From contig OY726572.1 in the NCBI GenBank assembly GCA_963383645.1, positions 21,606,792 through 21,670,791 on the forward strand: a stretch of 64,000 bases of DNA. The letters run 5' to 3'. Origin of the DNA: Muscardinus avellanarius. Taxonomy: Eukaryota > Chordata > Mammalia > Rodentia > Gliridae. The position numbers were made by a program, and so were the translations under genes. Positions 12,784-24,654 of this stretch are shown here, in pieces; position 1 is the first letter of the stretch; each line of letters opens with the position of its first letter. A model generated the notes under the pieces. The model did not search any database. It saw only the letters and a program-made list of their open reading frames with translations, and was not told the DNA's origin.

Positions 12784-12954
12784 CAGCACCTCCCAAAATG
12801 GCTGCCCCTGCATATAAAGATACACCAATGAGTGGAAAGCAGAAGCTGTTTGTATAGGCTCAGATTTCTCTCCTCCTTCCTTATTCCAAAACCAAAAACA
12901 TCCAGGCTCCTTGATCATGCATTGATTCAACAATAATTCCAAGCACCTTCTATA

Positions 12955-13300
12955 TCAGGCATGGGCAATACGACAGTTCAGATGAGGTCTCTGCCCTCAC
13001 GGAACTTACAATCTAATGAAGCAGACAATAAAATAATAAGCTACTACTGATTAAATGCTTACTCCGTGCCAAAACATTAAGTGCTTTATATATATTTTTA
13101 AAGTGTGTGTGTGTCTCAGTTCAATCCTCAGTACCACGAAACAAATGGCTGCAAAGCTAGGAACAGTGTCCCACATCTGAAGTCTTAGCTTTTAAAAGAG
13201 GTTGAAACAGAAGTATCGCTGAGTCTAGGAATTTAGGGCCAATCCAGACAGTACAGCATGACCCTGTCTCTAAAAATAAAATAGCTTCCAGAGTCTGTAA
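12955..13300. repeat. Old retroposon remnants
   Basis: CTGCCCTCACGGAACTTACA followed by an AATCTAATGAAG segment resembles an ancient L2/MIR-related fragment (12,955-13,095). A degenerate B1-like monomer follows at about 13,150-13,290. Confidence 0.4.
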
Positions 13301-13312
13301 AACTGAGACAAA

Positions 13313-13770
13313 AGCCAGGTTCTGTGGTACATGTCTGTAATCCCAATACTTGAAAGGCTAAAACAGGAGGATCGTAGGTTGGAAGACAAACTAAGTAGTA
13401 AGATCCTGTTTCAAAATGAAATAAGGCAGCCGAGTGTGGTGGCGCACGCTTGTAATCCCCGTGCTTGGGAGGCTGAGACAGGAGGATCGCACGGGTTCGA
13501 AGCCAGCCTCAGCGACTTAATGAGGCTTTCAGCAACTTAGTGAGACCCTGTTTCCAAATAAAATATATTAAAAAAAAAAAAAAAGGTCTGGGAGTATAGT
13601 CTGGAAGTATAAAGCCCCTGGGTTCCACCCCTAGTACCACCAAAAAACAAACAAAAAACAACAAAAAACAAAATGAAATAAGGCTGAGGTTTAGCTCATT
13701 GGTAGAATGCCTGTGAGTTCAATCTCTAGTACACACACACGCACACGCATACACACACACACACACACAT
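13313..13770 (+). repeat. SINE interrupted by a younger SINE (13428-13668)
   Basis: The host copy is at 13313-13427 and resumes at 13685 with its right monomer, then a (CA)n tail at 13731-13770. The insert is a full dimer flanked by the exact 16-nt duplication CAAAATGAAATAAGGC (13412-13427 and 13669-13684). Confidence 0.85.
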
Positions 13771-13809
13771 GAAGTGGTTGCAGAAATAGCTGTTGCTGGA
13801 ACTTTGTCA

Positions 13810-13935
13810 AAATGCAAATTCCCTGTACTACTCTAGAGCTATTGACTCAGAAACTCTGAATAGGGCAGCACTCTGAGTTCTAACAAGTGCTTTAGGGGAT
13901 TCTAATGAAAACTCAATCAAGTTTCCAAATCACTT
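13810..13935. repeat. MER5-like DNA transposon remnant
   Basis: It shows the characteristic order AAATGCAAATTCC, GACTCAGAAACTCTG, CTAACAAGTGCTTTAGGGGA and TTCTAATG, diverged from the hAT-Charlie MER5 consensus as I recall it. Confidence 0.55.
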
Positions 13936-14319
13936 GTATACATAACCATTGGGAAGGTTGGGGAAAAATACTTAGTAAACACATTGGAGGAAAACACTTG
14001 TCAAACTGTGAAACTACTTTTACAGCTGCTGGTTAAAAAGCCAGACAGCTTCTTCTATGCCATCTGCTGAACCTGTGCCACAGCTGATGGGTCCATAGAC
14101 ACTATGCCTCTGTAACCATCAGAATGCGACCTCACTAAATGAAGAAGCCACTTTTCTGGCTCTTATCCAGAACCACACTTATACAATCTGTACTAGCAAA
14201 ATACATGCCTCTAGTCCTACCACTCACTGCTCTAAACTCAGGTCTAAATTTAAGTTCTCCAAGAATACACTGGTTTTGCAAATGCTAAATCATACTCAGA
14301 ACCGTGAGTGCAAATAATT

Positions 14320-14530
14320 ATAGATGAGTGGTGGCGCAAGCTTGTAATCCCAGTGTTTTGGAGGCTGAGACAGGAGGATCACACAGGTTCAAAGCCAGCC
14401 TCAGCTACTCAGTGAGGTTCTCAGCAACTTAGTGAGATCCTGTTTCCAAAGTAAAAAATAGGTCTGGGAATATAGCCCAGAGGTAGAAAAGCCCCTGGGT
14501 TCCACCCCTAGGTACCACACACACAAAAAA
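14320..14530 (+). repeat. Dimeric SINE
   Basis: A full-length copy with GGTCTGGGAATATAGCCCAG right monomer and a short CA/A tail. Confidence 0.8.
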
Positions 14531-15190
14531 AATTTTCTAGGTTTCTAGGCTCTCAAGTGGAGGTTACTCATGCCCTCAGATCCCATCAGGCCATAAGACA
14601 AAGTGGGATCTGTGTCTTCTCAATTCCTCCAGTGCTACTTTTGGACAGTCTTCCCTCTCCTATAAATGCCTGGTTCACTTGAAGTTCAAAACATTCAGCT
14701 AGCCACTGCTGCTCACTCCGCTGTCACACCCCGGTTCGTCATCACCCCAAACCTCTTAATCTCCAAAATTACTAAGACATTCCACTCTGGCAACAATCTC
14801 CCATCATTATACTAGATTGCTCAACTGCTATCACTGTATCCATTCTTCAACTATGCCAAGCCACTATCCCTTATCAGTCAAATTTTGTCACCATCTGCCA
14901 CATCCAATCTACCTTAACCTCCTTCACTTCAATCAGATTCTTGCTGATATTCCGAACTTCCTTGTTTTTCCCTTAGGCCTGAAAAGTTTCAAGCCTTGGA
15001 TGAGCCCAAGTCATCTTCCTGCATGTATACAGCCCCACATTTCCATTTTGTCAGTTCCTACATTTCTCTCTTCCCCAGCTGGGTTCTCTGTAGATCATGT
15101 TGCTTCTGATTTCTGAATTAAAATCTAATCACTGGATGGGATACACTTCAGTTTCTGGTCAAGTAAGCTAATGTTCCTTGTACTTGACAC
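14531..15190. other. Intronic sequence with no recognised feature
   Basis: About 660 bp of non-SINE sequence inside the first GTF3C2 intron. An open frame of 99 codons on the plus strand (14,817-15,116) has no recognisable domain and no supporting context. I see no gene or clear repeat. Confidence 0.5.
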
Positions 15191-15194
15191 AGTC

Positions 15195-15636
15195 ATCTTT
15201 TTTTTCTTTTTGGTACTGGGGACTGAACTCAGGGACATTCTACCTCTGAGCCACACTCTGGTCTTATTTTATTTTCTGTTTTGAAAAAAAGGGGGTCTAA
15301 ACTGCTGAGGTTGGCCATGAATCTGCAATCTTCCTGTCTCAGTCTCCCAAGTACTGGGATTACAAGTATGCACCATCAGGCCTGGACACACATTCACTTT
15401 TATTTTATCGACGCCAGGGATTGAACCCAGAAGCATTCTACCTCCAAGTTACACCCCAGCCCCTTTTATTTATTTTGAAACAGGATCTTCCTAAGATTTT
15501 GAGGTAGGCCTTGAACCTGTAATCCTCCTGTTTTAGCCTCCCAAGTACTGGGAGCATAGGAGTGTTCCACCATGCCTGGCTTTCCGTTTCTTTTTTTCTC
15601 TTCTTCTTCTTCTTCTTCTTCTTCTTCTTCTTCTTC

Positions 15637-15670
<34 letters not shown>

Positions 15671-15875
15671 CACTGGGGATGAAACTCAGGGGCATTCCAC
15701 CTCTGAGCTATAACCCCAATACTATTTTTTTTTTTTTTTTAATTTTGAAACAGGCTCTCACTAAGTTGCAGAGGACCTCACTAAGTAGCTGAGGCTGGCC
15801 AAGAACCTGTGATCCTCCTGTCTCAGCCTCCCAAGTACTGGGATTACAAGTATGTGCCACCATGCCTGGCTTTTC
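15195..15875 (-). repeat. Three inverted SINEs with a (TTC)n microsatellite
   Basis: Copies lie at about 15,200-15,390, 15,405-15,585 and 15,665-15,870. The (TTC)n run at about 15,595-15,658 has grown in the A-rich tail of the third copy. Confidence 0.85.
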
Positions 15876-15884
15876 TGTTTCATT

Positions 15885-16165
15885 TTTATTGGGGCATTAT
15901 AATTATACGAAAGAGTGAAATTTATCCTGATATATTCATATAAATATATAATTTGATCATTTTCCAGGAGGACTCCAAGTTCAAGGCCAGCTTTAGGAAT
16001 TTAGCAAATCCCTGTTTCAAAGTAAAGGAGAAGGGAGCTGGGAATATAGCTCAGTGGTAAAACCGTTGGATTCAATTCCCAGTATCACACACATACAAGT
16101 AATTATTATAACAACCTGGTCATTTTCATTTCCCCACACCTCTCCCCTCTCCCCCTCACCTACTC
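15885..16165 (-). repeat. L1 3'-UTR fragment interrupted by a SINE
   Basis: The segment TTGGGGCATTATAATTATAC, then ATATTCATATAAATATATAAT, then TTTGATCATTTTCC and, after a plus-strand SINE (15,966-16,090), a C/T-rich stretch near 16,125. It resembles the inverted 3' end of a rodent L1 as I recall it. Confidence 0.5.
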
Positions 16166-16169
16166 TTTT

Positions 16170-16895
16170 GTTTGGTACTGGGAACTGAACCCAGAGGGTA
16201 TTATACCACTGAGTTATATCCCCAGACTTTCATTTTATTTTGTGGTACTGGGGGTGGAACCCAGGGGCTTTTCTACCTCCAGGCTCTACTCCCAGACCTC
16301 TTTTTTCTTTTTTAGAAATAGGGTCTCACTAAGCTGCTGAGAGCCTAAGTAGCTGAGGCTGGTTTCAAACCTGTGCGATCCTCCTGTCTCAGCCTCCCAT
16401 GCGCAGGGATTACAAGCGTGCGCCACCACGCCTGGCTCATTTTATTTTGTTTTGAAACATGGTCTTAATAAGTTGCTGAAGCTATCCTTGAACCTGCGAT
16501 CCTCCTGTCTCAGCCTCCCACTTACTGAGATTACAGGCATGCACAACCATGCCTGGTGAATCACCTAAAGCTAGATCTCCTACTTGTGTTCTAGCTATTC
16601 TAGTCCCATTCCTCTACTTTCTAAAGAAATGAGTTAATTTATCCCCTTCCTTTCCATTGGCTCCTTCCAAACAGTGCCTAAATATTTATAACTCTCTTAT
16701 TTATTTTAATTTTTTTGCAGCAACAGGGATTAAACCCAGGAGCATTCTACCTCCAAGCTCCACCCCCAATCCTATTTTTTCTTTATTTTGAAAGAGGGTC
16801 TCACTAAGTAACTGAGGCTGGCCATGAAGCTGAATCCTCTTGTCTTAGCCTCCCAAGTACTGGGATTATAAGCATGTGCCACCACACCCACTTTG
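16170..16895 (-). repeat. Inverted SINE cluster
   Basis: Right-monomer fragment at 16,175-16,230, a full copy at 16,240-16,440, a left-monomer-rich copy at 16,440-16,555 and another copy at 16,715-16,890. Confidence 0.8.
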
Positions 16896-16964
16896 ACTCT
16901 CTTCTTTAAATAAACTTCAACACGTATTTTTCCTTTAACATCCTGTCTCCCTTTGAGTTAAGCT

Positions 16965-18425
16965 TTTATTTTTTATACTTTATCTGGTGCATTGTAATTT
17001 TACATCATGCTAACATTCAAAGTGATACAGAAAAACGTGCACACATCACTTGGTGTCTTTCCCTCTGACCCTCACCCTATTTCTCCTTCCTCTCTTCCCA
17101 TGTCAGTGAGACTGGCAACTATACATTCAAGTATGGATATAACCTTATTTGAACTTCCTCAAGCCTTGTTTTTTCCACTCCTACCCCCTTCCTCCAATCC
17201 CCTTCCACTCTTCTACTGGTTTCTTTGAAGTGCTTTTTCTTATTTTCCTTCTGGCTTCCACATGAGAGAAAACATATAATACTTCACCTTTTGAGACTGG
17301 CTGATCTTACCTAGCATAATATGCTCTAGTCCCATCCATTTTTCTGCAAATGACATAATTTTGTACTTTTTTTTAAATCACTGAGTAAAAATTTATCTGT
17401 CAATGGATACCTAGATTGGTTCCATAATTTAACTATTGTGAATTGTGCTGCTATAAACATGGATATCTATATCTATATATATGTATCACTATAGTATTCT
17501 TTTTTGTGGTGGTGGTGGTGGTGGTACTGGGGTTCCTGGAAGCCCTTCTACCTCCAGGCTACACTCCCAGACCTATTTTATATTTTTTTATTTGGAAACA
17601 AGGTCTCTTAAGCCAGCATGGCTGGCTTCGAACCTGTGCGATCCTCCTGTCTCCACCTCCCAAGCGCAGGGATTACAAGGGTGCGCCACCACGCCTGGCT
17701 ATAGCATTCTTTTTCTTTTAGAAAGATACCGAGTAGCTAGGCATGGTGGTGCATGCTTGTAATCCTAGCATTTGGGAGGCTGAGACCTGAGACTGAAGGA
17801 TCATGGCTCACGGTTCGCGGACAGCCTCAGCTACTTAGTGAGGCCCTTTGCAACTCACTGAGTTAAAAAAGTCAAATCCAGTTGGGCATGGTGGTGCAAG
17901 CTTGTAATACCAGCACTTGGGAGGCGGAGACAGGAGGATCGCATAAGTTCGGCTAGCTTAAGAGACCCTGTTTCCAAAAATAAAAAAAAAAGTATAAAAT
18001 AGGTCTTGGAGTGTAGCCCAGAGGTAGAAGGGCTTCCAGGAACCCCAGTACCACCACCACCACCAAAAAAAAAAAAAAAAAAAAAAGATCTGGGAGTATA
18101 ACCTGGAGGTAGAAAGCCTCTGGGTTCCACCCCCAGTACCACCAACAAATAAATAAATAAATAAATAAATAAATAGACAAACAAATAAAACTGTCTTAAA
18201 GATTTTCCAAGTTGAGTGAGTGTACTGACACTTGCCTGTAATCCTGTTTCATAGAACCACAGGTTAGACAGTTCTCATCTGATAAGCAATTGGGTTACAG
18301 TATTACTGCAAACAATATTCTACTACAGAGCCTTTCATTAAGAAGAAATTACTTTTCTAAAATAATCACCTGGAAGTAGAATTATCATACAGGTTGAAGG
18401 GTGTGTCTACTTCAAAATTTTATAG
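16965..18425 (-). repeat. L1 3' fragment split by SINE insertions
   Basis: Inverted L1 landmarks: CTAGTCCCATCCATTTTTCT, TCAATGGATACCTAGATTGG, TTAACTATTGTGAATTGTGC and TGCTATAAACATGG up to 17,465. The L1 resumes near 18,270. Between lie one inverted short-type SINE (17,505-17,702), plus copies (17,733-17,870, 17,882-18,145) and an (AAAT)n tail (18,148-18,177). Confidence 0.7.
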
Positions 18426-18429
18426 AGTT

Positions 18430-19300
18430 ACCAGGCGAGGTGGTGCATGCCTGCAATCTGAACTACTAGGAAGGATGAGACAGGACAGAAAGTTCTAGGT
18501 CAGCCTCAGCAAAACCCTATCTCAAAATAAAAAGGGGATAAAGATTGTAGCTCAGTGGCAGAGGGCCAGTGGGTTTAATTCTTAATAATGGGAGAAAAGG
18601 AATTTTTTGTTGTTGGTACTAGGGGTAAAATTCAGGGACATTCTACTTCTACCTCCAAATTATACTAAAAGTTCTCCACCCCCCACCCACCTTTTTCAGT
18701 ACTGGGGATTGAACCCAGGAGTGGTCTACCTTTCAGTTACATTCCCACCCTTTTATTTGTGATACTGGGGATTGAACCCAGGTGCATCCTACCTCTGAGC
18801 TATTTACCTTCAGTCATTTTTTTTTTTTTTTTAAACTGGGTCTCACTAAATTGCTAGGGGTCTCGCTGAGTTGCCAAGTTTTGCCTGGAACCTGCAATCT
18901 TTCTGTCACAGCCTCATAAGCACTGGGATTATGAGCCTATGCCACTACAACTGGCCCCACACCCTTTTTTTTGGTGGTGCTGGGGATTGAACACAGACAG
19001 GGGCATTCTACCTCTGAGCTACACCGCCAGCCTGATTTTGTTTTTTTATTCTTTATTTTGAAAAGGGTCTCACTAAGTTGCAGAGGGCCTCACTAAGAAG
19101 CTGAGGCTGGTTACGAATCTGGATCCTTCTGTCTCAGACTCTCAAGTACTAGGATTACAAGCATGCACCACCATGCCTGGCTCACCCTTTTTATTTTTGA
19201 GACAGCGTCTTGCTAAGTTCTCTAGGCTGGTCTTGAATTTGTGATCCTACCTTAGCCACCTGTGTAGCTTGGATTACAGGCATGCACTATGCCTAGCTTT
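18430..19300. repeat. SINE cluster
   Basis: One diverged plus copy (18,430-18,595) is followed by five inverted full or partial copies at about 18,610-18,680, 18,690-18,760, 18,755-18,960, 18,965-19,185 and 19,185-19,300. Confidence 0.75.
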
Positions 19301-19379
19301 GATAATCTGATAAATAAAAAATATTCTTCTAACTTGTTTTTTTTTAAGTACTGAGGATTGTATCATACACACACATAAA

Positions 19380-19975
19380 GTTGAAGCTGAGGAGTACAAT
19401 GATGGACTATTGTAATTCTAGTATTTGGGAGACTGAAAAAGGATCACAGATTCAAGGCTGATGCACAGTGGCTTAGCGAGATCCTGTTTCAAATAAAAAG
19501 GACTGGAGGAGGGGGTAGATCAGTAGTAGATTTAAGTCATAGTACCGAGTACTCTTTAAAGTTGAAGTCTAAAAGATCATGATTCACCGGGTGTGGTGGC
19601 ACACGCTTGTAATCCCCGCACTTGGGAGGCTGAGATAGGAGGATCTGGCAGGTTTGAAGCCAGCCTCAGATGGCTTTAGAGACCCTGTTTCCAAATAAAA
19701 TATAAAATAGGTCTGAGTGTAGCCCGGAGGTAGAAGGCCCCTGGGTTCCACCCCCAGCACCACCAAAATTAATTAATTAATTAATTAATTGCCGGGCGTG
19801 GTGGTACACGCTTGTAACCCCCCCACACCTGGGAGGCGGAGTCAGGGGGATCGTGCTGGCTTAAGAGATCCTGTTTCCAAATAAAAATATTAAAAAATGG
19901 GTCTGGGAGTGTAGCCCAGAGGTAGAAGGGTTTCCAGGAACTCCAGTACCACCAAATAAATAAATTAATTAAAAG
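19380..19975 (+). repeat. SINE cluster
   Basis: An old copy at 19,385-19,550, a full dimer at 19,585-19,770 with an (ATTA)n tail, and a short-type copy at 19,790-19,970 inserted directly behind that tail. Confidence 0.8.
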
Positions 19976-20095
19976 ATTATGATTCATGAAATGTCTTAAG
20001 ACTTGGTTCACATGAACCAAATCAGATGCTTACAGATATGGGCAGTCTAGGACCTACTAACAAAAAATAGGTGAGCAAATTTTTATGATCTAATT

Positions 20096-20612
20096 TTTTT
20101 TTTGCGGTACTAGGGGTGAAACAAAGGGGCATTCTACCTCCCTGCTACACCCCCAGCCCTATTTTCTATTCTTTAATTTGAAACAGGGTCTCACTGAGTT
20201 GCAAAGGGCCTCACTAAGTAGTTGAGACTGTCCGAAAACTGCGATCCTCCTGTCTCAGCCTCCCAAATGCTACGATTACAAGCGTGTGCCACCACGCCCA
20301 GCTTTCTGATCTAAATTTTTGATCTGCATGTATTTATCCCAATTCATGTAGGCTCAATCTTTTCAGTATTTGGGTTACTGGTTCAACACAAATCAAGAAA
20401 TAACTTTTTTTGGGGGGGGCAGGTCTGGGGATGGAACACAGGGGCTTTCTACCTCCAAAATACACCCCCTGCCCTGTTTTTTATTCTTTATTTTGAAACA
20501 GGGTCTCACTAAGTTGTACAGGGCCTCACTAAGTAGCTGAGGCTGTTCATGAACTGGTCTCAGCCTCCCAAATGCTGGGGTTACAAGGGTGTGCCACCAC
20601 CCTCGGCAAAGA
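20096..20612 (-). repeat. Two inverted SINEs
   Basis: Full inverted dimers lie at 20,096-20,305 and 20,410-20,612. About 100 bp of unrecognised sequence lies between them. Confidence 0.8.
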
Positions 20613-20719
20613 AATAACTTTGCAGTAATCAAAATGTTATCCAACTGTATATTGTTTATTCTAAATAATGGAGAACAGTGCTCTATAGTTTTATATTCCT
20701 TAAAAAAAAAAAAGTCAGA

Positions 20720-20915
20720 GGCTGGCATGGTGGCGCACACTTGTAATCCCAGCACTTGGGAGGCTGAGACAGGAGGATGGCACAGGTTCAAACCCAGCGT
20801 CAGCTACTTAAGTAAGGCTCTCAGCAACTTAGTGAGACTCTGTTTCCAAATAAAATATAAAATAGATCTGGGAGTATAGCCTGGAGTTAGAAAGCCCCTG
20901 GGTTCCACCCCAGTA

Positions 20916-20964
<49 letters not shown>

Positions 20965-21385
20965 AAAAAGTCGGGTGTGGTGGTAAATGCTTGTAATCCC
21001 AGCATTTGGAAGGCGGAAACAGGAGGATGGGGTTCACAGACAGCCTTAGCTACTACTTAGTGAGGCCCTCTGCAACCCAGTGAGACCCTGTTTCAAAATA
21101 AAGAATAAAAATCAGGCCGGAAGCCAGGCACTACGTGGTGCATGCTTGTAATCCCAGCATTTGGGAGGCTGATGGTTCATGGCCAGCCTCAGCTACTTAG
21201 TGAAGCTCTTCACAACTCATTGAGACCCTGTTTCAAAATAAAGAATAAAAAATAGGGCAGGGGTAGCTTGGAGATAGAATACTCCTAGGTTTCATCCCCA
21301 GTATCAGGGAAAAAAAATTGGGCTGGGGGTGTAGCTCAGAAGTAGAATGCCTCTAGATTCAATCCCTACTACCACAAACAACAAA
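20720..21385 (+). repeat. SINE cluster with (CA)n
   Basis: A dimer at 20,722-20,917 has a (CA)n tail to 20,960. A left-monomer copy (20,970-21,115), a dimer (21,122-21,315) and a lone ID-like right monomer (21,320-21,378) follow. The stretch 21,390-21,645 has no recognised feature. Confidence 0.8.
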
Positions 21386-21649
21386 AAAACCCCTCAACCT
21401 TTGTCAATTTAAAGACTCAACACACTTCACTTCTCATGGAAGGCAGCAGCAATATATGGTATAATTTCCACTTACTGTTTTACAACATAAATTTTGGACA
21501 TACATTAAGAGATATTTAGTAAATTCATACGAAGTTTCCTCATCCTAATCTGTCTGGGTTTCTTGCTGCTCTAGCCTGCCAACCTGACCACCTGGTTATA
21601 GAAAAACTAATTAGATAATAATGCATTTTAAGAATGAAATTACTTCAAG

Positions 21650-22620
21650 CCGGGCTTGGTGGTTCACGTTTGTAACCCCAGAATTCCGGAGGCTGAGACC
21701 AGAGGATCTGGGTTCTCAGACAGCTTCAGCTACTTAGTAAGGCCCTCTGTAACTCAGTGAGACCCTGTTTCAAAATAAAGAATAAAAAAAGGGGCCGGGC
21801 GTGGTGGCCCACACTTGTAATCCCCATGCTTGGGAGGCGGAGACAGGAGGATCATGCAGGTTCAAAGCCAGCGGCTCGCGCTGGCTTAGGAGACCCTGTT
21901 TCCAAATAAAAATATAAAATAGGTCTAGGAGTGTAGCCCACAGGTAGAAGAGTTTCCAGGAACCCCAGTACCAAAAAAAAAAAGGGCAAAGGGTGTAGCT
22001 CAGAGGTCGAATGACCCTGGGTTCCATCCCCAGACCAGCAAAAAAAAAAAAAAAAAAAAAACAGCCGCCGTGGTGGCGCACACAGATCACGCAGGTTTCG
22101 CTGGTTTCAGAGACTCTATTTCCAAATAAAAATATAAAAAAAGGTCTGGGAGTGTAGCCTGGAGGTAGAAGGGCTTCCAGGAACCCCAGTACTACACACA
22201 CACACAAAAGAATTACTTTTTTTTTTAATTTTTGTGTGGTACTGGGGATTGAACCCAGGGGCAGTCTACCTTCAAGCTATATTCCTACCTGATTTATTTT
22301 TATTTTGAAACAGGGTTTCACCAGGTTGATGAGTAACTACTTGCTGAGGCTGTCCTTGAACCTGTGATTCTGTCTCAGCCTTCCAAATTCTGGGATTACA
22401 GTCGTGTGCCACCATGACAGGAAATTACTTTAAACATAGTTTTTGTTTTGGTCCTGAGGATTGAACTCAGGGGCGTTCTATATCTGAGCTACACCACCAG
22501 CGCCCCCCCCCCCGCCCTTTTAATTTTGGGACAGGTTGCAGAGGCTGGCCTTGAACCTGTCTTCTGTCTCAGCCTCCTAAGTACTGAGACTACATGTGTG
22601 TGCCATCGCACTCGAGTACA
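21650..22620. repeat. Nested plus SINEs then two inverted SINEs
   Basis: The host copy at 21,650-21,793 is split by a short-type dimer (about 21,795-21,975), and its right monomer resumes at 21,983-22,040. A truncated short-type copy (22,063-22,200) and inverted copies (22,215-22,425 and 22,440-22,615) follow. Confidence 0.75.
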
Positions 22621-22854
22621 GTTTCACCAAAGTACTACTAAGGTGCAACTGGTGGTATGCAAGATGGCTTTAACGGGATGAAAACGAACATCTTTTATGT
22701 TTTTAAAATGTGCATAAAACAAACTGTAACCCAAAGTTTCAGTACATATTGCTAGAGACTAATGTATTTAAACTCTCAAGATAAACAAATTTAAAGTAAA
22801 CTATTAAGAAAATAATAGTGTTAGGATAAGCTGCTTATCCTAACAAATAGTACA

Positions 22855-23040
22855 GCCAGGAATGGTGGCTCAAGCCTTAATCGCACCACAGGAGTATCTC
22901 AGGTTCAAGGCCGGCCCCCGCAATTTAGCAAAATAAAAAAATATTTTTTTTTCAAATGTTTCAAAGTAAGATATAACATAGGGCTGGGGAATATAACTCA
23001 GAGGTTAAAATGTCGCTGGATTCAATCCCCAGTACTACAA
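22855..23040 (+). repeat. Diverged SINE near the GTF3C2 promoter
   Basis: This is the last SINE before the CpG island: left monomer CAGGAATGGTGGCTCAAGCC, right monomer ending CAATCCCCAGTACTAC. The stretches 22,620-22,855 and 23,040-23,200 show nothing recognisable. Confidence 0.65.
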
Positions 23041-23199
23041 GCAAACACAAAAACCTACAAAATAATAGTAGAGTAAATAAAGGATGGCCAAATAGTGACG
23101 TTGGAAAAGGTCTGACTTAAATTTGTGAAACAATACTCCACTGGATCCAAGAAGTTTGGGGCTTGGCCACCCTTTATACTTCTTCAGCAAAGTAAGCAA

Positions 23200-24350
23200 G
23201 CTCTGGTGGGGCTGAAGTCTTCACCGCTGCCCTCTCTAGTAGACCGCCAATTTGCAGCGGGATAAAGGACTAGACCGGGAAACACAACTGGCCTTGGCTG
23301 CGCCGATGGAGTTAGCGCGCGCCGAGGAACAACTCTAGGGGTCTGAGAAGCCTTCTCGGGGAAGAGGCTGGGACACGGCAGGACGAGGAGGCTGGCCATA
23401 ACCACCCTAGAGGCCACCGCCTGCTCCCTCTCAGTCCTGGCCGTGGGGGCAGCTTTCGCCACCGGGCTCTATGGTGGCGAGCCTTTACTCCCCTAAGACT
23501 GAGAGCTGCTGTAGATTAAAAGGACGCCAAACAAGCAGCGCCCAGGCTGAGCCACAGACTGCCCCGTTGCACACAGCGCGTGGGGAAGAGGGCAAGAACG
23601 ATGGCTTGCGGGGGGGGGGGGCTCGGCGGTGGCCACACTGGGGAAGGAGGTGGGAGCCTGGTGGTTTTCTGTAGGAGCGCGGAGGCTGAACGGCGCGCGG
23701 CCGTGCGCAGAGGGAAAAGCCGATTCGGAACTTGGTCCCCAACATCTTAGCGCTACCGCAAAAGAAGGGGAGGAGTAATCGCTGGGGCCCCGTACACCCC
23801 GCCGCGGTACACTCACCCCGCCAAAGTCCTTCCGGAAGTCCAAGTTCGAAGATGGCGCCGCCTGTCTGGTCGCGGTTTTATGACGAACTAGTAGCGGCTC
23901 TTCCACGCCTCCCTCCCACCCCCCGCCCCGGCACAAGGCACACACGCGCGGTTGGCCGGAGCTTGTGCGCGGGTAGGCCTTTCCTTAGACTCTGTGTTCC
24001 ATAATGCAGCGCGCGGGTCGCCGAGCCCTGGGGCGCGGGCGGGGCTGAACGCGGCTTCCGCCGCGCAGCAATGCCGCAGGGCCTTCTGGGAATGTCGGAC
24101 CGGAAGGCGCGGTTGACGCCTGCGCAGTCCCGCAGGCTCCCACGCGGACTCTCTCAGACCCTCGAGGCTGCGGGGCTCCGAGGCCAGGCGGTCGCTGCAA
24201 AATGCTCTATCCTGCCCCCTGCCCAGACTGCCCTGACTGTGGCGCCCAGCGTCAGGCCCAGTCGAGACCCTCGCTGGGGCCCGCCAGAAGATGAATTGGG
24301 TTTCTGCCACGAGTGACGTCAGAGGTGGACCCTAGACAGGAAGATGAGGG
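23200..24350. promoter_or_regulatory. CpG-island promoter of GTF3C2
   Basis: This GC- and CpG-rich, repeat-free stretch interrupts SINE-packed flanks. It carries an ETS-like CTTCCGGAAG palindrome near 23,829, a YY1-type AAGATGGCG at 23849-23857, and a CCATAATGCA-like piece near 24,000 that partly resembles a ZNF143 site. There is no TATA box. It lies at the 5' end of the minus-strand GTF3C2 gene. Open frames on both strands here are a by-product of GC content. A divergent plus-strand transcript is possible but nothing in the sequence proves it. Confidence 0.8.
23817..23860 (-). other. GTF3C2: Probable non-coding first exon of GTF3C2
   Basis: Read on the minus strand, an ETS-type CTTCCGG motif is followed within about 20 nt by a consensus donor (GGCGGG then GTGAGT, donor at 23816-23811). 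This sits in a CpG island about 11 kb upstream of the first coding exon. The coding exon begins with 24 nt of untranslated sequence after its own acceptor, so a spliced 5' non-coding exon is required. The upstream boundary (transcription start) is not determined; a start between about 23,850 and 24,000 is a guess. Confidence 0.55.
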
Positions 24351-24654
24351 GCCGCTTGGAAAGAACAAGGAAGAGGAATAGTAGAAAAGCCAGGCCTGGG
24401 TTGGGGACGTTGCTTGGCCTTTCTCCACGTCCTTACTGGGTGTTGGCTGGAGGTGGAGAAAAGAGGAGAGCTAGGATTTTTTGCCTTCTCATGAGGCACC
24501 TAAAGCCCTGTAAATTTCAAACACCTGTAGGATGGAGTGCTGGAGGTACCCATTTGGACAGGAAGGGAGGGGGTGGGTAAGCCAATGTTGCTTTTCCCAA
24601 CTTTTGTTGCCGGTTAATTTTTCTTAGTTGCATAAAGCATTTAAGGAAAGTCTG

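Noticed and set aside
12784..12942. In-frame upstream extension of the first GTF3C2 coding exon
   Set aside because: The frame is open to an ATG at 12,942, but a good acceptor places the exon boundary at 12,807, so the upstream part is intron. The human protein also starts at the MDT methionine.
15438..15792. Frames giving poly-Lys or poly-Phe runs
   Set aside because: These are translations of the (TTC)n/(GAA)n microsatellite in a SINE tail.
23471..24316. Several overlapping frames on both strands near the GTF3C2 promoter
   Set aside because: High GC content gives few stops. There is no recognisable domain, and the region reads as promoter and non-coding exon.
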